A stretch of DNA of 64,000 bases from Companilactobacillus tucceti DSM 20183 (GCF_001434665.1 NZ_AZDG01000001.1:62001-126000), one strand, 5' to 3'; positions 7,891 to 16,927 are shown, numbered from the stretch's first letter. The notes: generated by a model not told the origin, from the sequence alone. A program made the numbers and translations.

Positions 7891-8163
7891 ATGCTTAAAA
7901 TGAATTTACAATTTTTCTCTCACCACAAGGGTGGTGGATCAACTGCTAATGGACGTGATTCAGCTGGTCGTAGACTAGGTGCTAAGCGTGCTGATGGCCA
8001 ATCAATTACTACTGGTGCTATTATTTATAGACAACGTGGAACAAAGATTCATCCAGGTGAAAATGTTGGTCGCGGTGGCGATGATACATTGTTCGCACTT
8101 AAAGATGGCGTTGTTAAATTTGAAAGATTTGGCAAAGACAAGAAAAAAGTTTCAGTTTACTAA
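7891..8163 (+). CDS. rpmA: 50S ribosomal protein L27, with Prp-cleavable extension
   Basis: L27 sits near the peptidyl-transferase centre. The protein of 90 residues starts [16 protein letters not shown]; the LNLQFF-type extension is the Prp recognition motif known from Staphylococcus, with cleavage expected after the two phenylalanines to expose the functional N-terminus. GGAGG lies upstream of the ATG. It is the last gene of the rplU operon and is followed by two hairpins, the second a strong terminator. Confidence 0.97.
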   Translation: MLKMNLQFFSHHKGGGSTANGRDSAGRRLGAKRADGQSITTGAIIYRQRGTKIHPGENVGRGGDDTLFALKDGVVKFERFGKDKKKVSVY

Positions 8164-8164
8164 T

Positions 8165-8197
8165 ATGAGTTAGAGGTATTTCCTCTAGGTAACTCAT
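8165..8197 (+). other. Hairpin in the rpmA 3' untranslated region
   Basis: ATGAGT-TAGAGG (8165-8176) pairs with CCTCTA (8182-8187) and ACTCAT (8192-8197), leaving a four-base bulge. It has no T-run of its own, so it may stabilise the mRNA 3' end upstream of the real terminator. Confidence 0.45.
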
Positions 8198-8239
8198 TAT
8201 ATAAAAAAAAGAGGACATAGTCCTCTTTTTTTTATATAA
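8197..8239. terminator. Strong symmetric terminator after rpmA
   Basis: A perfect 19-pair inverted repeat, TTATATAAAAAAAAGAGGA (8197-8215) and its complement (8221-8239), around the loop CATAG. The internal A8 and T8 runs give it terminator character on both strands. Confidence 0.9.
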
Positions 8240-8329
8240 TAAGCGTGAGTTATTGCCATAAACATGGAAATATTGGTAAGATAATATGTAAAGTGTTTTT
8301 AACGTTTAAAGTAATCGAGGAGATAAATT

Positions 8330-8893
8330 ATGTCAATTTCAGTAAATGAATTTAAAAATGGCCTAACAATTGAAGTTAAAGATGGTATCTGGCGTGTTAT
8401 TGAGTTTCAACATGTTAAACCAGGTAAGGGTAGTGCCTTTGTTCGTTCAAAGTTAAAGAACTTGAGAACAGGTGCAGTTCAAGAAATGACTTTCAGATCA
8501 ACTGCTAAAGTTGAAAAGGCTCAAATTGAAAACAAAAAGATGCAATATCTATACGCTGACGGTACTAACCACGTCTTCATGGATATGAACACATATGAGC
8601 AACTATCACTTCCACAAGAACAAATCCAAGAAGAACTTAAGTATCTTAAGGAAAATATGGAAGTTAACATTATGATGTATGGTGGTGAAACACTAGGTGT
8701 TGATATTCCTAATACTGTTGATCTTGAGGTTAAAGAAACTGAAGCATCAATTAAGGGTGATACACAATCAGGTGGTTCAAAACCAGCTACTATGGAAACT
8801 GGCCTTGTAGTGCAAGTTCCATTCTTTGTTAACCAAGGTGATATGTTAACAATTAATACACAAGATGGTACATATATTTCACGTGCTAACTAA
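8330..8893 (+). CDS. efp: Translation elongation factor P
   Basis: EF-P relieves ribosome stalling at polyproline. The 187-residue protein shows the N-terminal KOW-like domain with the tip loop [10 protein letters not shown], where Lys33 takes the place of the modified lysine, followed by two OB domains ending in [16 protein letters not shown] lies upstream of the ATG at 8330. In many Bacilli accB-accC follow; here an Asp23-family gene follows directly. Confidence 0.97.
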   Translation: MSISVNEFKNGLTIEVKDGIWRVIEFQHVKPGKGSAFVRSKLKNLRTGAVQEMTFRSTAKVEKAQIENKKMQYLYADGTNHVFMDMNTYEQLSLPQEQIQEELKYLKENMEVNIMMYGGETLGVDIPNTVDLEVKETEASIKGDTQSGGSKPATMETGLVVQVPFFVNQGDMLTINTQDGTYISRAN

Positions 8894-8916
8894 TTTTTGA
8901 TTATGGAGATAAGTTT

Positions 8917-9339
8917 ATGGCTGAACAAAAATATGTTTCTCTAAAACAAGATAGTGGAAAAATAAATGGAAACGTTGAAATCTCACATCAAGTTATTGAG
9001 ATTCTTTTAGGGATCGCTACTAGTCAGGTCGAAGGCGTTTATGAAATGAGAGGAAGTCTATCCAGTCGATTGGATTCTTTGTTTGGAATAATCAATCATG
9101 GCAAGGGTGTAGACGTAGTTTTAAGAGACAATCGAGTTTCTGCTGACGTATTTGTTTATCTAGAATATGGTGTATCAATTCCCAAAGTATCTTTGGAAAT
9201 TCAAAAGTCAGCCATTGAACAACTTGAATTCATGACCGATTTGACTTTAGATGAGATCAATGTACATGTTGTAGGTTTGATTGCTAAAAAAGAAGATGGC
9301 GAGATAGAACGTGTAACAACGGGAAAAAAGGATAATTAG
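8917..9339 (+). CDS. Asp23/Gls24 family envelope stress protein
   Basis: A cytoplasmic or membrane-associated protein of 140 residues with one Asp23 domain: the entry segment GNVEISHQVIEILLGIATSQVEGVYEM, the central VDVVLRDNRVSADVFVYLEYGVSIPKV and the NVHVVGL strand. This copy corresponds to the gene between efp and nusB (YqhY-like), where B. subtilis YqhY has been linked to acetyl-CoA carboxylase regulation. It overlaps nusB by one base. A second Asp23-family gene lies at 27037-27405. Confidence 0.9.
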   Translation: MAEQKYVSLKQDSGKINGNVEISHQVIEILLGIATSQVEGVYEMRGSLSSRLDSLFGIINHGKGVDVVLRDNRVSADVFVYLEYGVSIPKVSLEIQKSAIEQLEFMTDLTLDEINVHVVGLIAKKEDGEIERVTTGKKDN

Positions 9340-9746
9340 TGAGTATGAATAGACATAAAATCAGAGAACTTGCAATTCAATCACTTTTTTCTATTGAAAC
9401 GACAAAAGACGATTCACAAGCGGCAATTGATTCTGTTATGAAATTAGCCGATCTTGGAGAAGAAGAAGCGCCTGATTATTTGGAATTCTTAGTATCAGGA
9501 TCTTTAGAAAAACAAGATGAATTGGATAAGGAAATTGCCGAGCACTTAAAGAAAAAGTGGACAGTTCAACGTTTATCCCGAATTGATCGGGTTATTTTAC
9601 GTATGGGATTGTTTGAGATGGAAAATAGTTTAGAAGTTCCAAAAAAAGTAGCAATTGATGAAGCAATCGAATTAGCCGGTGAATACGGTGACAAAGATTC
9701 AAAGTCATTTGTTAATGGTATTTTATCTAACTTTGTTGAAGGGTAA
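9339..9746 (+). CDS. nusB: Transcription antitermination protein NusB
   Basis: NusB binds boxA with S10 and helps antitermination in rRNA operons. Family segments are RHKIRELAIQSLFSIE at the start, WTVQRLSRIDRVILRMGLFEM in the middle and PKKVAIDEAIELAGEYGDKDSKSFVNGILS near the end. The GTG at 9339 is chosen because AAAGGA lies six bases before it; the ATG at 9345 is the alternative. The start overlaps the stop of the preceding Asp23-family gene. A terminator hairpin begins at its stop codon. Confidence 0.95.
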   Translation: MSMNRHKIRELAIQSLFSIETTKDDSQAAIDSVMKLADLGEEEAPDYLEFLVSGSLEKQDELDKEIAEHLKKKWTVQRLSRIDRVILRMGLFEMENSLEVPKKVAIDEAIELAGEYGDKDSKSFVNGILSNFVEG

Positions 9747-9772
9747 GGCTGGTACTTTGTACCAGCCTTTTT
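9745..9772 (+). terminator. Terminator between nusB and folD
   Basis: AAGGCTGGTAC (9745-9755) pairs perfectly with GTACCAGCCTT (9759-9769) around a TTT loop, with a T-run to 9772. folD begins within 13 bases, so the hairpin may act as an attenuator rather than a full stop, since no separate folD promoter is seen. Confidence 0.8.
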
Positions 9773-9784
9773 ATGGTGAATGAG

Positions 9785-10633
9785 ATGGAAATTTTAGATG
9801 GTAAAAAAGTAGCTAGTGCATTAGATGAGAAAATGACTGACCGAGTTGCCAATTTAAAAAAACAAAATATAACTCCAGGTCTAGCCGTAATTTTGGTTGG
9901 TGACAATAAAGCCAGTTCTATCTATGTAAGAAATAAAAAACGTCGAGCTGAAAAGCTAGGTATCAATTTTCAACTGATTCATTTTGATGCATCAGTAACT
10001 GAAAATGAACTATTAGAAAAAATCGATCAATTAAATCATGATGATTCCATTGATGGTTTTATTGTGCAGTTGCCTCTACCTGATCATATCGATGAAGATA
10101 AGGTCATTGATGCAATTGATTCCAAAAAAGATGTTGATGGATTTGCACCAAATAATGTTGGTAGCCTTTGGATAGGTGAACCACATACTTTACCTGCGAC
10201 TGCATCAGGTATTTTAATGATGCTTGATTTTTATAACGTTGATTTAGATGGTAAGAATGTGGTTATTATTGGCCGTAGTAATATTGTTGGTAAGCCAGTG
10301 GCAGCAATGATGTTGGCTAAAAATGCAACAGTTACTATAACACATTCACATACTAAGAACTTGTCAGAAATTGCTAAAAGAGCTGATGTTTTAGTTGTTG
10401 CAATCGGACAAGCAAAATTTGTTAATAAAGATTTTGTTAAAGATGGTGCAGTGGTTGTTGATGTGGGTATGGATCATGATGAAAACGGTAAGTTGTGTGG
10501 TGATGTTGACTTTGATAATGTAAAAGATACAGTTAGCATGATAAGCCCAGTTCCTGGTGGAGTTGGTCCTATGACTATCACAGCATTAGTTGATCAAGTT
10601 ATAACCCTTGCTGAAGGTCGAGCAAATGGATAA
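9785..10633 (+). CDS. folD: Bifunctional methylenetetrahydrofolate dehydrogenase / cyclohydrolase
   Basis: FolD interconverts 5,10-methylene-, methenyl- and 10-formyl-THF. It thereby makes the formyl donor used by the PurN, PurH and Fmt enzymes also encoded here. Visible landmarks are SIYVRNKKRRAEKLGI with the catalytic lysine, DGFIVQLPLP, and the NADP-binding GRSNIVGKPVA followed by the C-terminal PVPGGVGPMT. The ATG at 9785 is preferred over 9773, because the latter sits on the terminator T-run with no ribosome-binding site while GGTGA precedes the former. Length is 282 aa. It overlaps xseA by 8 bp. Confidence 0.96.
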   Translation: MEILDGKKVASALDEKMTDRVANLKKQNITPGLAVILVGDNKASSIYVRNKKRRAEKLGINFQLIHFDASVTENELLEKIDQLNHDDSIDGFIVQLPLPDHIDEDKVIDAIDSKKDVDGFAPNNVGSLWIGEPHTLPATASGILMMLDFYNVDLDGKNVVIIGRSNIVGKPVAAMMLAKNATVTITHSHTKNLSEIAKRADVLVVAIGQAKFVNKDFVKDGAVVVDVGMDHDENGKLCGDVDFDNVKDTVSMISPVPGGVGPMTITALVDQVITLAEGRANG

Positions 10634-11972
10634 TTCTCAATATTTAACGGTTACAGCATTAACACAATATCTGAAAAGAAAATTTGATGTTGACCCTTAT
10701 TTAGGTCACGTTTATTTAATGGGGGAAATTTCTAATTTTCGTTTAAGACCATCACATCAATATTTTTCTTTAAAAGATGACAAAGCCAAAATTTCCGCGG
10801 TTATGTTTAAATCTAATTTCAGTAAAGTAAAATTTAAGCCTGAAGAAGGTATGAAAGTTCTTGTAAAGGGAAGAATCTCTTTATATGAGCCAAGTGGTAC
10901 TTATCAAATATATGTAGAGTCAATGGAACCCGATGGTTTAGGTGCCTTGTATTTGGCATTTGAACAATTGAAGAAAAAGCTATCTCAACAAGGTGTATTT
11001 GATTTACCTAAAAGAGACATTCCACAATTTCCTAAAAGAATAGCTGTTGTTACTAGTTCTTCTGGTGCTGTTATTCATGATATTATGACGACTGTTCAAA
11101 GACGTTATCCGATTGTCCAATTAGTTTTGTTCCCTGCACAAGTTCAAGGAGATACCGCTGCAGCGACAATAGTCCAACAATTGAAGAGAATTAACGAGAT
11201 TGGAAATTTTGACACAATAATTATTGGTCGTGGTGGTGGTTCTATTGAAGATTTATGGCCATTTAACGAAGAAATTGTTGCTCAAGCTATTGTAGAGAGT
11301 CAGATTCCAATCATCTCATCTGTAGGACATGAGACTGATACTACAATTGCTGATATGGTCGCAGATCTTAGGGCCGCAACTCCAACAGCAGCAGCGGAAT
11401 TGGCAACTCCTGTTTTGAGGGATGTTTTGATGCATATTCAAGATTTAAAAGCACGTCTTGCTAATGCTCAAGTTAAATTGATTCAAAATTATCGTGATCG
11501 AGTAAGAAATTATGCTCAAAATACGTTCTTACAACATCCTGAAAGAATATATGAGGTTTATTTACAGAAGGTAGATAATTTAACTTCTAGACTAAATAAA
11601 GTTCTTTCTGAAATGATATATAATCAGAGACAATCGTTGTGGGATATTCGTGGTAGATTAAATAATCAATCTCCAATGGGACAACTACATTATTACGATA
11701 CGATCGTAAATAGTTATCAACAAAGAATATTAAATTCGACTACGAAAATTATTAATAGTAGTAGGAATTCATTTAGTAAAGATGTTGCTTCATTGGATTC
11801 ACTGAGTCCCCTTAAAACTCTAAGTCGAGGCTATGCAATTGCTACTGATGAAAATGGTAAAATATTGAAGCAAGCCGCTGATTATAAAGTAGATAAAGAA
11901 GTTAATCTTAAAATCACTGATGGTAATATTAAATTGATAACAAAGGAAATAAGCGAGGAAAATAATGGCTGA
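10626..11972 (+). CDS. xseA: Exodeoxyribonuclease VII large subunit
   Basis: XseA with XseB forms ExoVII, which degrades single-stranded DNA. The 448-residue protein shows the N-terminal OB domain ([33 protein letters not shown]), the catalytic region with [13 protein letters not shown]-like and [19 protein letters not shown] segments, [27 protein letters not shown], and a long C-terminal coiled coil. The ATG at 10626 overlaps the end of folD and is served by GAAGGT; the upstream TTG at 10608 is less likely. It overlaps xseB by 8 bp. Confidence 0.95.
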   Translation: MDNSQYLTVTALTQYLKRKFDVDPYLGHVYLMGEISNFRLRPSHQYFSLKDDKAKISAVMFKSNFSKVKFKPEEGMKVLVKGRISLYEPSGTYQIYVESMEPDGLGALYLAFEQLKKKLSQQGVFDLPKRDIPQFPKRIAVVTSSSGAVIHDIMTTVQRRYPIVQLVLFPAQVQGDTAAATIVQQLKRINEIGNFDTIIIGRGGGSIEDLWPFNEEIVAQAIVESQIPIISSVGHETDTTIADMVADLRAATPTAAAELATPVLRDVLMHIQDLKARLANAQVKLIQNYRDRVRNYAQNTFLQHPERIYEVYLQKVDNLTSRLNKVLSEMIYNQRQSLWDIRGRLNNQSPMGQLHYYDTIVNSYQQRILNSTTKIINSSRNSFSKDVASLDSLSPLKTLSRGYAIATDENGKILKQAADYKVDKEVNLKITDGNIKLITKEISEENNG

Positions 11973-12204
11973 AGATAAAAAATCATTTGAAGATAATTTG
12001 AAAGATCTAGAAGACATTGTAACTAATCTTGAAAATGGTAACGTTCCTTTAGAAGAAGCTATGGAAAATTTCAAAAAGGGTGTTTCATTAAGTAAAAAGC
12101 TTGAAAAAACACTAAGTGATGCTGAAACAACTGTTACAAAAATCATGCAAAAAGACGGTTCTGAATCTACTTTGGAAGATAAAGATAACGAAGGTAATGA
12201 ATAG
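11965..12204 (+). CDS. xseB: Exodeoxyribonuclease VII small subunit
   Basis: The 79-residue helical protein has the standard XseB core [32 protein letters not shown], a helical hairpin that binds the XseA C-terminus in several copies. AGGAAAATA precedes the ATG inside the xseA 3' end, and ispA starts three bases after its stop. Confidence 0.93.
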   Translation: MAEDKKSFEDNLKDLEDIVTNLENGNVPLEEAMENFKKGVSLSKKLEKTLSDAETTVTKIMQKDGSESTLEDKDNEGNE

Positions 12205-12206
12205 AC

Positions 12207-13046
12207 ATGGATATAAAGAATTTTTTAGACTTTCATGAAAAAGTCTTACCGGACTTTGATAAATTTCTAACTGAAAAGTTAACTAAAGAAATCAAACAAC
12301 CTAAATTAAGAGAAGCAATGTTATATTCACTAAATTCTGGTGGTAAGAGAGTACGTCCAGTATTGATGTTAGCAGTCATTTATTCTTGCGGAGTTAAACT
12401 TGAAGATTTGAAGGATTATTATGATATTGCAGGAGCAATTGAATTAATACACACATATTCATTGATTCATGATGATCTTCCCGAGATGGACAATGATGAT
12501 TATCGTCGTGGTAAATTGACTAGCCATAAGAAATTCGGTACTGGCTCTGCTGTTTTAGCAGGAGATGGATTGTTAACACAAGCATTTTATTGGATAGCTA
12601 AATCTAGTCTAGATGCATCTAAGCGAATGGCTGCCGTTCGAATCCTAAGTCATAATGCGGGTCCAATGGGGATGGTTGCTGGACAAATGACAGATATCAG
12701 TGGAAAAAAGTTAAATGAAGAAGAGTTAACAGAACTCCATCAACATAAAACTGCTGATTTGTTAGTTGCTGCTATAACTATTGGTGCCTTTTGTGCTGAT
12801 CATGAATTATCAAGTAACCTAGTTGAGTATGCCCAAAAAGTTGGATTAGCATTTCAACTAAAGGATGATCTTGACGATAGTGATGACGGTGAAGATGTAG
12901 ATAAAAACACATTTCCTAATTTAATAGGAAAGTCTGCAACTGAAGAAAAATTGCGTAATCTAGTTAAAGATGCTTTGAATGCAGTATTAAAAGAAGAAAG
13001 ATTTGATAAGAATTTAATGGTCAGTTTTTTAGACTATTTCAAATAG
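12207..13046 (+). CDS. ispA: Polyprenyl (farnesyl/geranyl) diphosphate synthase
   Basis: This enzyme condenses IPP with DMAPP and GPP to give farnesyl diphosphate, the primer used by UppS (61570-62313). The first aspartate-rich motif DDLPEMDNDD lies at residues 89-98, after the IPP-binding GGKRVRPVL (residues 45-53). The second is at about 220-224 (KDDLDD). A GQMTDISG segment lies between them. Length of 279 residues is slightly short but normal for lactobacilli. It lies within the xseAB-ispA-tlyA-recN cluster; dxs is absent, as expected if IPP comes from the mevalonate pathway. Confidence 0.92.
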   Translation: MDIKNFLDFHEKVLPDFDKFLTEKLTKEIKQPKLREAMLYSLNSGGKRVRPVLMLAVIYSCGVKLEDLKDYYDIAGAIELIHTYSLIHDDLPEMDNDDYRRGKLTSHKKFGTGSAVLAGDGLLTQAFYWIAKSSLDASKRMAAVRILSHNAGPMGMVAGQMTDISGKKLNEEELTELHQHKTADLLVAAITIGAFCADHELSSNLVEYAQKVGLAFQLKDDLDDSDDGEDVDKNTFPNLIGKSATEEKLRNLVKDALNAVLKEERFDKNLMVSFLDYFK

Positions 13047-13060
13047 ACAGGTGAAATTTA

Positions 13061-13885
13061 TTGGCAAAAAAAAGAGTAGATGTATTATTAGTTGAGCAAA
13101 ATTTATTTGAGTCGCGTGAACAAGCAAAAAGATCAGTTATGGCTGGTGAGGTTTATAATCAGGATAATTTACGTTTTGATAAACCAGGAGAAAAAGTCGA
13201 CCCTGATACTATTTTTCATGTTGTAGAAGGTGCACACAGTAAATATGTTAGTCGTGGTGGTTATAAGCTTGAAAAAGCTGTTGAATCATTTGGAATCGAT
13301 TTAAAAGATAAGGTCTGTTTGGATATTGGTTCATCAACAGGTGGTTTTACTGATGTTGCATTACAAAATGGTGCTAAAATGGTTTATGCATTAGACGTTG
13401 GCTATAATCAATTGGCATGGAAACTGCGTAGTGATGATAGAGTAGTTGTTATGGAACGTGTTAATTTCCGTTACAGCAAATCAGAAGATTTCCATCAAGG
13501 ACTTCCAGAATTTGCAATGACTGATGTTTCATTTATCTCTTTGGAGCTTATTTTGCCACCAATGTTTAATATTATTTTGCCAGGATCTCAAGCCGTTTGT
13601 TTAATTAAGCCACAATTTGAAGCTGGTCCTGAAAATGTTGGAAAACATGGGATTGTTCGTGACCATAAAGTACATCAAATGGTATTGGAAAAAATCTTGA
13701 ATTTCGCTAAAGAAACAGGATTTATTGTTAAGGGATTAGATTTCTCTCCTATTAAGGGTGGAGAAGGAAATATTGAATTTCTAGTTCAAATTCAAAAGCC
13801 AGAAAAACAACAAGCTGGTGAGATCTTAGATAATGTTTCCATCGAAAATACTATGAATGAAGCGTACGCAAGTCTTAATAAATAG
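13061..13885 (+). CDS. tlyA: TlyA-family rRNA 2'-O-methyltransferase (YqxC)
   Basis: The 274-residue protein joins an N-terminal S4 RNA-binding domain (about residues 1-60, KRVDVLLVEQNLFESREQAKRSV in two parts) to an FtsJ-like methyltransferase domain. The SAM-binding LDIGSSTGGFTD lies at about residue 87, followed by DVSFISLELI and KPQFEAG. In mycobacteria TlyA methylates C1409/C1920 of rRNA; the Firmicutes target is less certain. The start is TTG with AGGTGAAATTTA upstream. In many Bacilli argR lies between this gene and recN; here recN starts nine bases later. Confidence 0.9.
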   Translation: MAKKRVDVLLVEQNLFESREQAKRSVMAGEVYNQDNLRFDKPGEKVDPDTIFHVVEGAHSKYVSRGGYKLEKAVESFGIDLKDKVCLDIGSSTGGFTDVALQNGAKMVYALDVGYNQLAWKLRSDDRVVVMERVNFRYSKSEDFHQGLPEFAMTDVSFISLELILPPMFNIILPGSQAVCLIKPQFEAGPENVGKHGIVRDHKVHQMVLEKILNFAKETGFIVKGLDFSPIKGGEGNIEFLVQIQKPEKQQAGEILDNVSIENTMNEAYASLNK

Positions 13886-13893
13886 GTGATTGA

Positions 13894-15591
13894 ATGTTAA
13901 AGGAATTAATAATCAATAATTTTGCAATTATTAATGAATTACGACTTGATTTCAATAAAGGGATGACAGCACTTACGGGTGAAACGGGTGCTGGTAAGTC
14001 TATTATTATTGATGCACTAGGCCTTTTAGTCGGTAGTCGTTCATCAATCGATTTCATTCGAACTGGAAAAGATAAGCTTAAAGTTCAAGGATTATTTGAA
14101 GTCAATTCGGATAGTCCTGTTTTTGCTATTTTAGACCATTATGGAATTGATCATTCAGATAACTCAATAATTATAAATAGAGAAATCAATCGTAAGGGAC
14201 GAAATGTTTGTCGGATCAATAACGAATTGGTGAAAACAAATACCTTAAAAGATGTTGGAAGATTTTTAGTAGAAATTCATGGTCAAAATCAGCAACAAGA
14301 ATTAATGGACGAAGATAATCATATAGATATTTTAGATAGATATTCAGATGATGAATTCCAAAAAGATTTTTCTAAGTATCAAGAATTATTCCATCAATAT
14401 CAAGAGAAGACAGCTCGTTTGAGAGCAATTCAAAAAGATTCACAAAATATTGTCCAAAGAATTGATATGCTTAAATTTCAAATTGAAGAAATAGACAGTG
14501 CTCAATTAAGAAAGGGCGAGGATGAAGAACTAGAAACAGAAAAAAATCATCTTGCTAACTTTGAAAAAATAAATAGTAGACTACAAGAAAGCTATCGTAT
14601 TTTGTCTGAAAATAATATTGGGTCGGTTGATTCTTTAGGAAATGTTCGAGATAGCTTAGATGATATAAAGGGATTCGATAAAACTTATCAAGAGCTATAT
14701 GACTCTATAAATGGTGCGTACTATCAAATTCAAGACGATGCGGCTACGATATCTGACGCACTTGAAAATTTGGATTTTGATGAGGATCGGTTGGATGATA
14801 TTCAAAAGCGTCTAAATGTAATAGATGGCTTAGAGAAGAAATATGGTCCGACATTGGATGAAGTGATTCAGTATGGTCAAAATGCGCATGACGAACTTGA
14901 TAAGATTGACATTGATGATACAACTGAAGACAAATTAGTAGAATCAATTGAAAAAGATAAAGCCAAATTATTAATTTTAGGAAAATCACTATCTGATAAA
15001 AGACATACGACCGCTAATGAATTAGAAAAATCGATCAATAAACAACTAAAAGAACTTTTCATGAAGAATGCTAAATTTAGTGTTCAGTTTAAGACATTAG
15101 ACGGAGATTCTTTAACCGAAAAGGGAATAGACCAAGTTATATTTAACTTAAAAACTAATGTTGGCGAAGATTTCAAACCTCTGGTCAGAGTCGCATCTGG
15201 TGGTGAACTTTCACGTGTTATTTTGGCTTTTGAAGCCATTATTGCTGAAAAAATGAATGTCGATACGATTATTTTTGATGAAATCGACACAGGGGTAAGT
15301 GGTCGTGTCGCACAAGCAATTGGTGATAAAATTTATCGAGTTGCACAATCAGTTCAAGTATTGTGTATTACACATTTACCTCAAGTTGCCGCTATGAGTG
15401 ATCAACAATTTGAAATAAAAAAAGAGACCGTTAAGAATAAGACACAAACTAAAGTCTCATTACTTAACGATCAAGATAGAATAGAAGCTGTTTCACTTAT
15501 GTTGGCCGGAACAAAGATAACAGATTTAACTAGAGAACACGCCCAAGAATTATTAGAACTAGCTCAGGGCGAACAAAAAAGATTAGATTAA
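13894..15591 (+). CDS. recN: DNA repair protein RecN
   Basis: RecN is an SMC-like ATPase that gathers and tethers DNA ends at double-strand breaks. Walker A GETGAGKS is at residues 29-36, a long coiled-coil region occupies roughly 150-350, the ABC signature is VASGGELSRVILAFE, and Walker B is TIIFDEIDTGVSG followed by CITHLPQVAAMSD. The length of 565 residues is normal. It is the last gene of its operon, and its stop overlaps by nine bases with the stop of the convergent LexA-boxed gene. No terminator is visible between them. Confidence 0.96.
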   Translation: MLKELIINNFAIINELRLDFNKGMTALTGETGAGKSIIIDALGLLVGSRSSIDFIRTGKDKLKVQGLFEVNSDSPVFAILDHYGIDHSDNSIIINREINRKGRNVCRINNELVKTNTLKDVGRFLVEIHGQNQQQELMDEDNHIDILDRYSDDEFQKDFSKYQELFHQYQEKTARLRAIQKDSQNIVQRIDMLKFQIEEIDSAQLRKGEDEELETEKNHLANFEKINSRLQESYRILSENNIGSVDSLGNVRDSLDDIKGFDKTYQELYDSINGAYYQIQDDAATISDALENLDFDEDRLDDIQKRLNVIDGLEKKYGPTLDEVIQYGQNAHDELDKIDIDDTTEDKLVESIEKDKAKLLILGKSLSDKRHTTANELEKSINKQLKELFMKNAKFSVQFKTLDGDSLTEKGIDQVIFNLKTNVGEDFKPLVRVASGGELSRVILAFEAIIAEKMNVDTIIFDEIDTGVSGRVAQAIGDKIYRVAQSVQVLCITHLPQVAAMSDQQFEIKKETVKNKTQTKVSLLNDQDRIEAVSLMLAGTKITDLTREHAQELLELAQGEQKRLD

Positions 15592-15909
15592 ATTTATTGA
15601 TTTCAAATCCTTAATATCAATTATTTTGAAGAAGCTTTTATTAACTTCTAAAATATATTTATTTGAATTAATTCTTTTAATCAACTTGCCTTGCATAGAT
15701 TCTTCGTTTACCATAGTTACATTAATATAATATTGTTTTTGAAAACTTTGTTTAGCAAAGATAAACAGTTGTTTAATAGGCATTTGCTTGATTTGGGAAA
15801 TACTTTTACTGTCCATGTTAAAATCGAAGTTCCTATCGATAAATTTAGCAGTATTGTTAATGATATTTTTAGTGAAGGTATTTGATAAATATTGTTGTTT
15901 TAGTTGCAT
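15583..15909 (-). CDS. YolD-like protein, predicted SOS-induced
   Basis: The protein of 108 residues is helical in the first two thirds. Its C-terminal part of alternating beta strands (INVTMVNEESMQGKLIKR, then ILEVNKSFFKIIDIKDLKSI) resembles the small YolD-like domain. YolD-like genes in Firmicutes often sit beside Y-family polymerases and are LexA-controlled. Here no polymerase is adjacent, but the promoter carries two LexA-like boxes. GGGGG lies nine bases before the ATG at 15909. The family call is tentative; the SOS control is better supported than the function. It is convergent with recN. Confidence 0.6.
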   Translation of the reverse strand: MQLKQQYLSNTFTKNIINNTAKFIDRNFDFNMDSKSISQIKQMPIKQLFIFAKQSFQKQYYINVTMVNEESMQGKLIKRINSNKYILEVNKSFFKIIDIKDLKSINLI

Positions 15910-15922
15910 ACTTCAATTCCCC

Positions 15923-15936
15923 CGAACGCTTGTTTG
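15923..15936. promoter_or_regulatory. Second, weaker LexA-like box
   Basis: CGAAC-GCTT-GTTTG matches the Firmicutes LexA (DinR) operator, CGAAC-N4-GTTYG-like, with an imperfect right arm. It lies between the -10 region and the ribosome-binding site of the YolD-like gene, 27 bp from the main box. Confidence 0.5.
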
Positions 15937-15943
15937 TGTCTTT

Positions 15944-15972
15944 ATTATACGAACCTTTGTTCGTATAAGCAA
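15944..15972 (-). promoter_or_regulatory. Promoter of the YolD-like gene
   Basis: On the minus strand -35 TTGCTT (15972-15967) and -10 TATAAT (15949-15944) are separated by 17 bp. The main LexA-like box fills the spacer, so repressor and polymerase should compete directly. Confidence 0.7.
15950..15963. promoter_or_regulatory. LexA (SOS) operator of the YolD-like gene
   Basis: CGAAC-CTTT-GTTCG is a perfect palindrome in the operator arms, and the symmetry extends to TTATACGAAC/GTTCGTATAA (15945-15968). It sits between -35 and -10. LexA itself is encoded at 55316-55939. Confidence 0.8.
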
Positions 15973-16056
15973 CTTTATTTTAGTATTTCTTAATATTTAT
16001 TTGTGTGTGAAAAGTTTTTAATTATAAGAAAATAAGAATAAGTAGGGATAAGTGAT

Positions 16057-16668
16057 ATGTCAACAAGGGGAATGTTAATCGTTCTATCAGGTCCATCCGG
16101 TGTGGGTAAAGGAACTGTTAGAAAAGCAATGGTAAAGAAGTCTTCAATCAGATTTGATTATTCTGTTTCAATGACAACAAGAAATATGAGACCTGGAGAA
16201 GAAGACGGAGTCGATTATTATTTCCGAACCAATGAAGAGTTCGAAGAAGAGATTGCAAATGGTGGAATGCTTGAATATGCCAAATATGTTGACCATTATT
16301 ATGGAACACCATTAAAATATGTAAATCAAAAACTTGATGCTGGTATTGATGTTCTATTGGAAATCGAAGTAAATGGTGCTATGCAAGTTAGAGAAAAAAT
16401 GCCAGATGGCGTCTTTATTTTCTTAACACCACCAGATTTACCTAGTCTTCGTCGTCGCATTACACATCGTGGAACTGACGATGTTAAGACTATTGATAAA
16501 CGAATGGAACAGGCAAAAAAAGAAATTGAAATGATGTCAAACTATGACTATGCCGTAGTTAATGATAAAATACCTAATGCAGTCAAAAAAATTGAAGGTA
16601 TAATAAGAAGTGAACACTTAAGAGTGCCACGAGTAATTGATAAATATAAAAAAATAATAGGAGAATGA
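16057..16668 (+). CDS. gmk: Guanylate kinase
   Basis: Gmk phosphorylates GMP to GDP with ATP. The P-loop GPSGVGKG lies at residues 12-19, and the GMP-binding region [21 protein letters not shown] follows, with the lid [15 protein letters not shown]. The length of 203 residues is normal. GGGATAAGTGAT precedes the ATG. It heads the gmk-rpoZ unit; rpoZ starts five bases after its stop. A weak promoter, TTTGTG-17-TATAAG, may lie in the AT-rich leader. Confidence 0.97.
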   Translation: MSTRGMLIVLSGPSGVGKGTVRKAMVKKSSIRFDYSVSMTTRNMRPGEEDGVDYYFRTNEEFEEEIANGGMLEYAKYVDHYYGTPLKYVNQKLDAGIDVLLEIEVNGAMQVREKMPDGVFIFLTPPDLPSLRRRITHRGTDDVKTIDKRMEQAKKEIEMMSNYDYAVVNDKIPNAVKKIEGIIRSEHLRVPRVIDKYKKIIGE

Positions 16669-16672
16669 TAAT

Positions 16673-16927
16673 ATGATTATTTATCCATCAATCGACAAAT
16701 TGTTAGACCAAGTTGATTCAAGATACTCTTTAGCTGTCTTAGCAGCAAAGCGTGCTCATCAACTTGAAGATGGTGATGTAGAACTACTTAATAAATATGA
16801 ATCACCAAGAACTATCGGAAAAGCTTTCGAAGAAATTGCTGACGATAAAATTGAAATTGATCCTAATTCAATTCTTCTTGAAAAAGAAGCTGAACGAGTT
16901 GAGGAAGAGAAAAAAGAAGAAAAATAG
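16673..16927 (+). CDS. rpoZ: RNA polymerase omega subunit
   Basis: Omega assists assembly of the beta' subunit. The 84-residue protein has the typical core [20 protein letters not shown] and [11 protein letters not shown], followed by an acidic/basic tail (EEEKKEEK). The order gmk-rpoZ-priA-fmt is standard in Firmicutes. A terminator hairpin follows within 11 bases. Confidence 0.95.
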   Translation: MIIYPSIDKLLDQVDSRYSLAVLAAKRAHQLEDGDVELLNKYESPRTIGKAFEEIADDKIEIDPNSILLEKEAERVEEEKKEEK

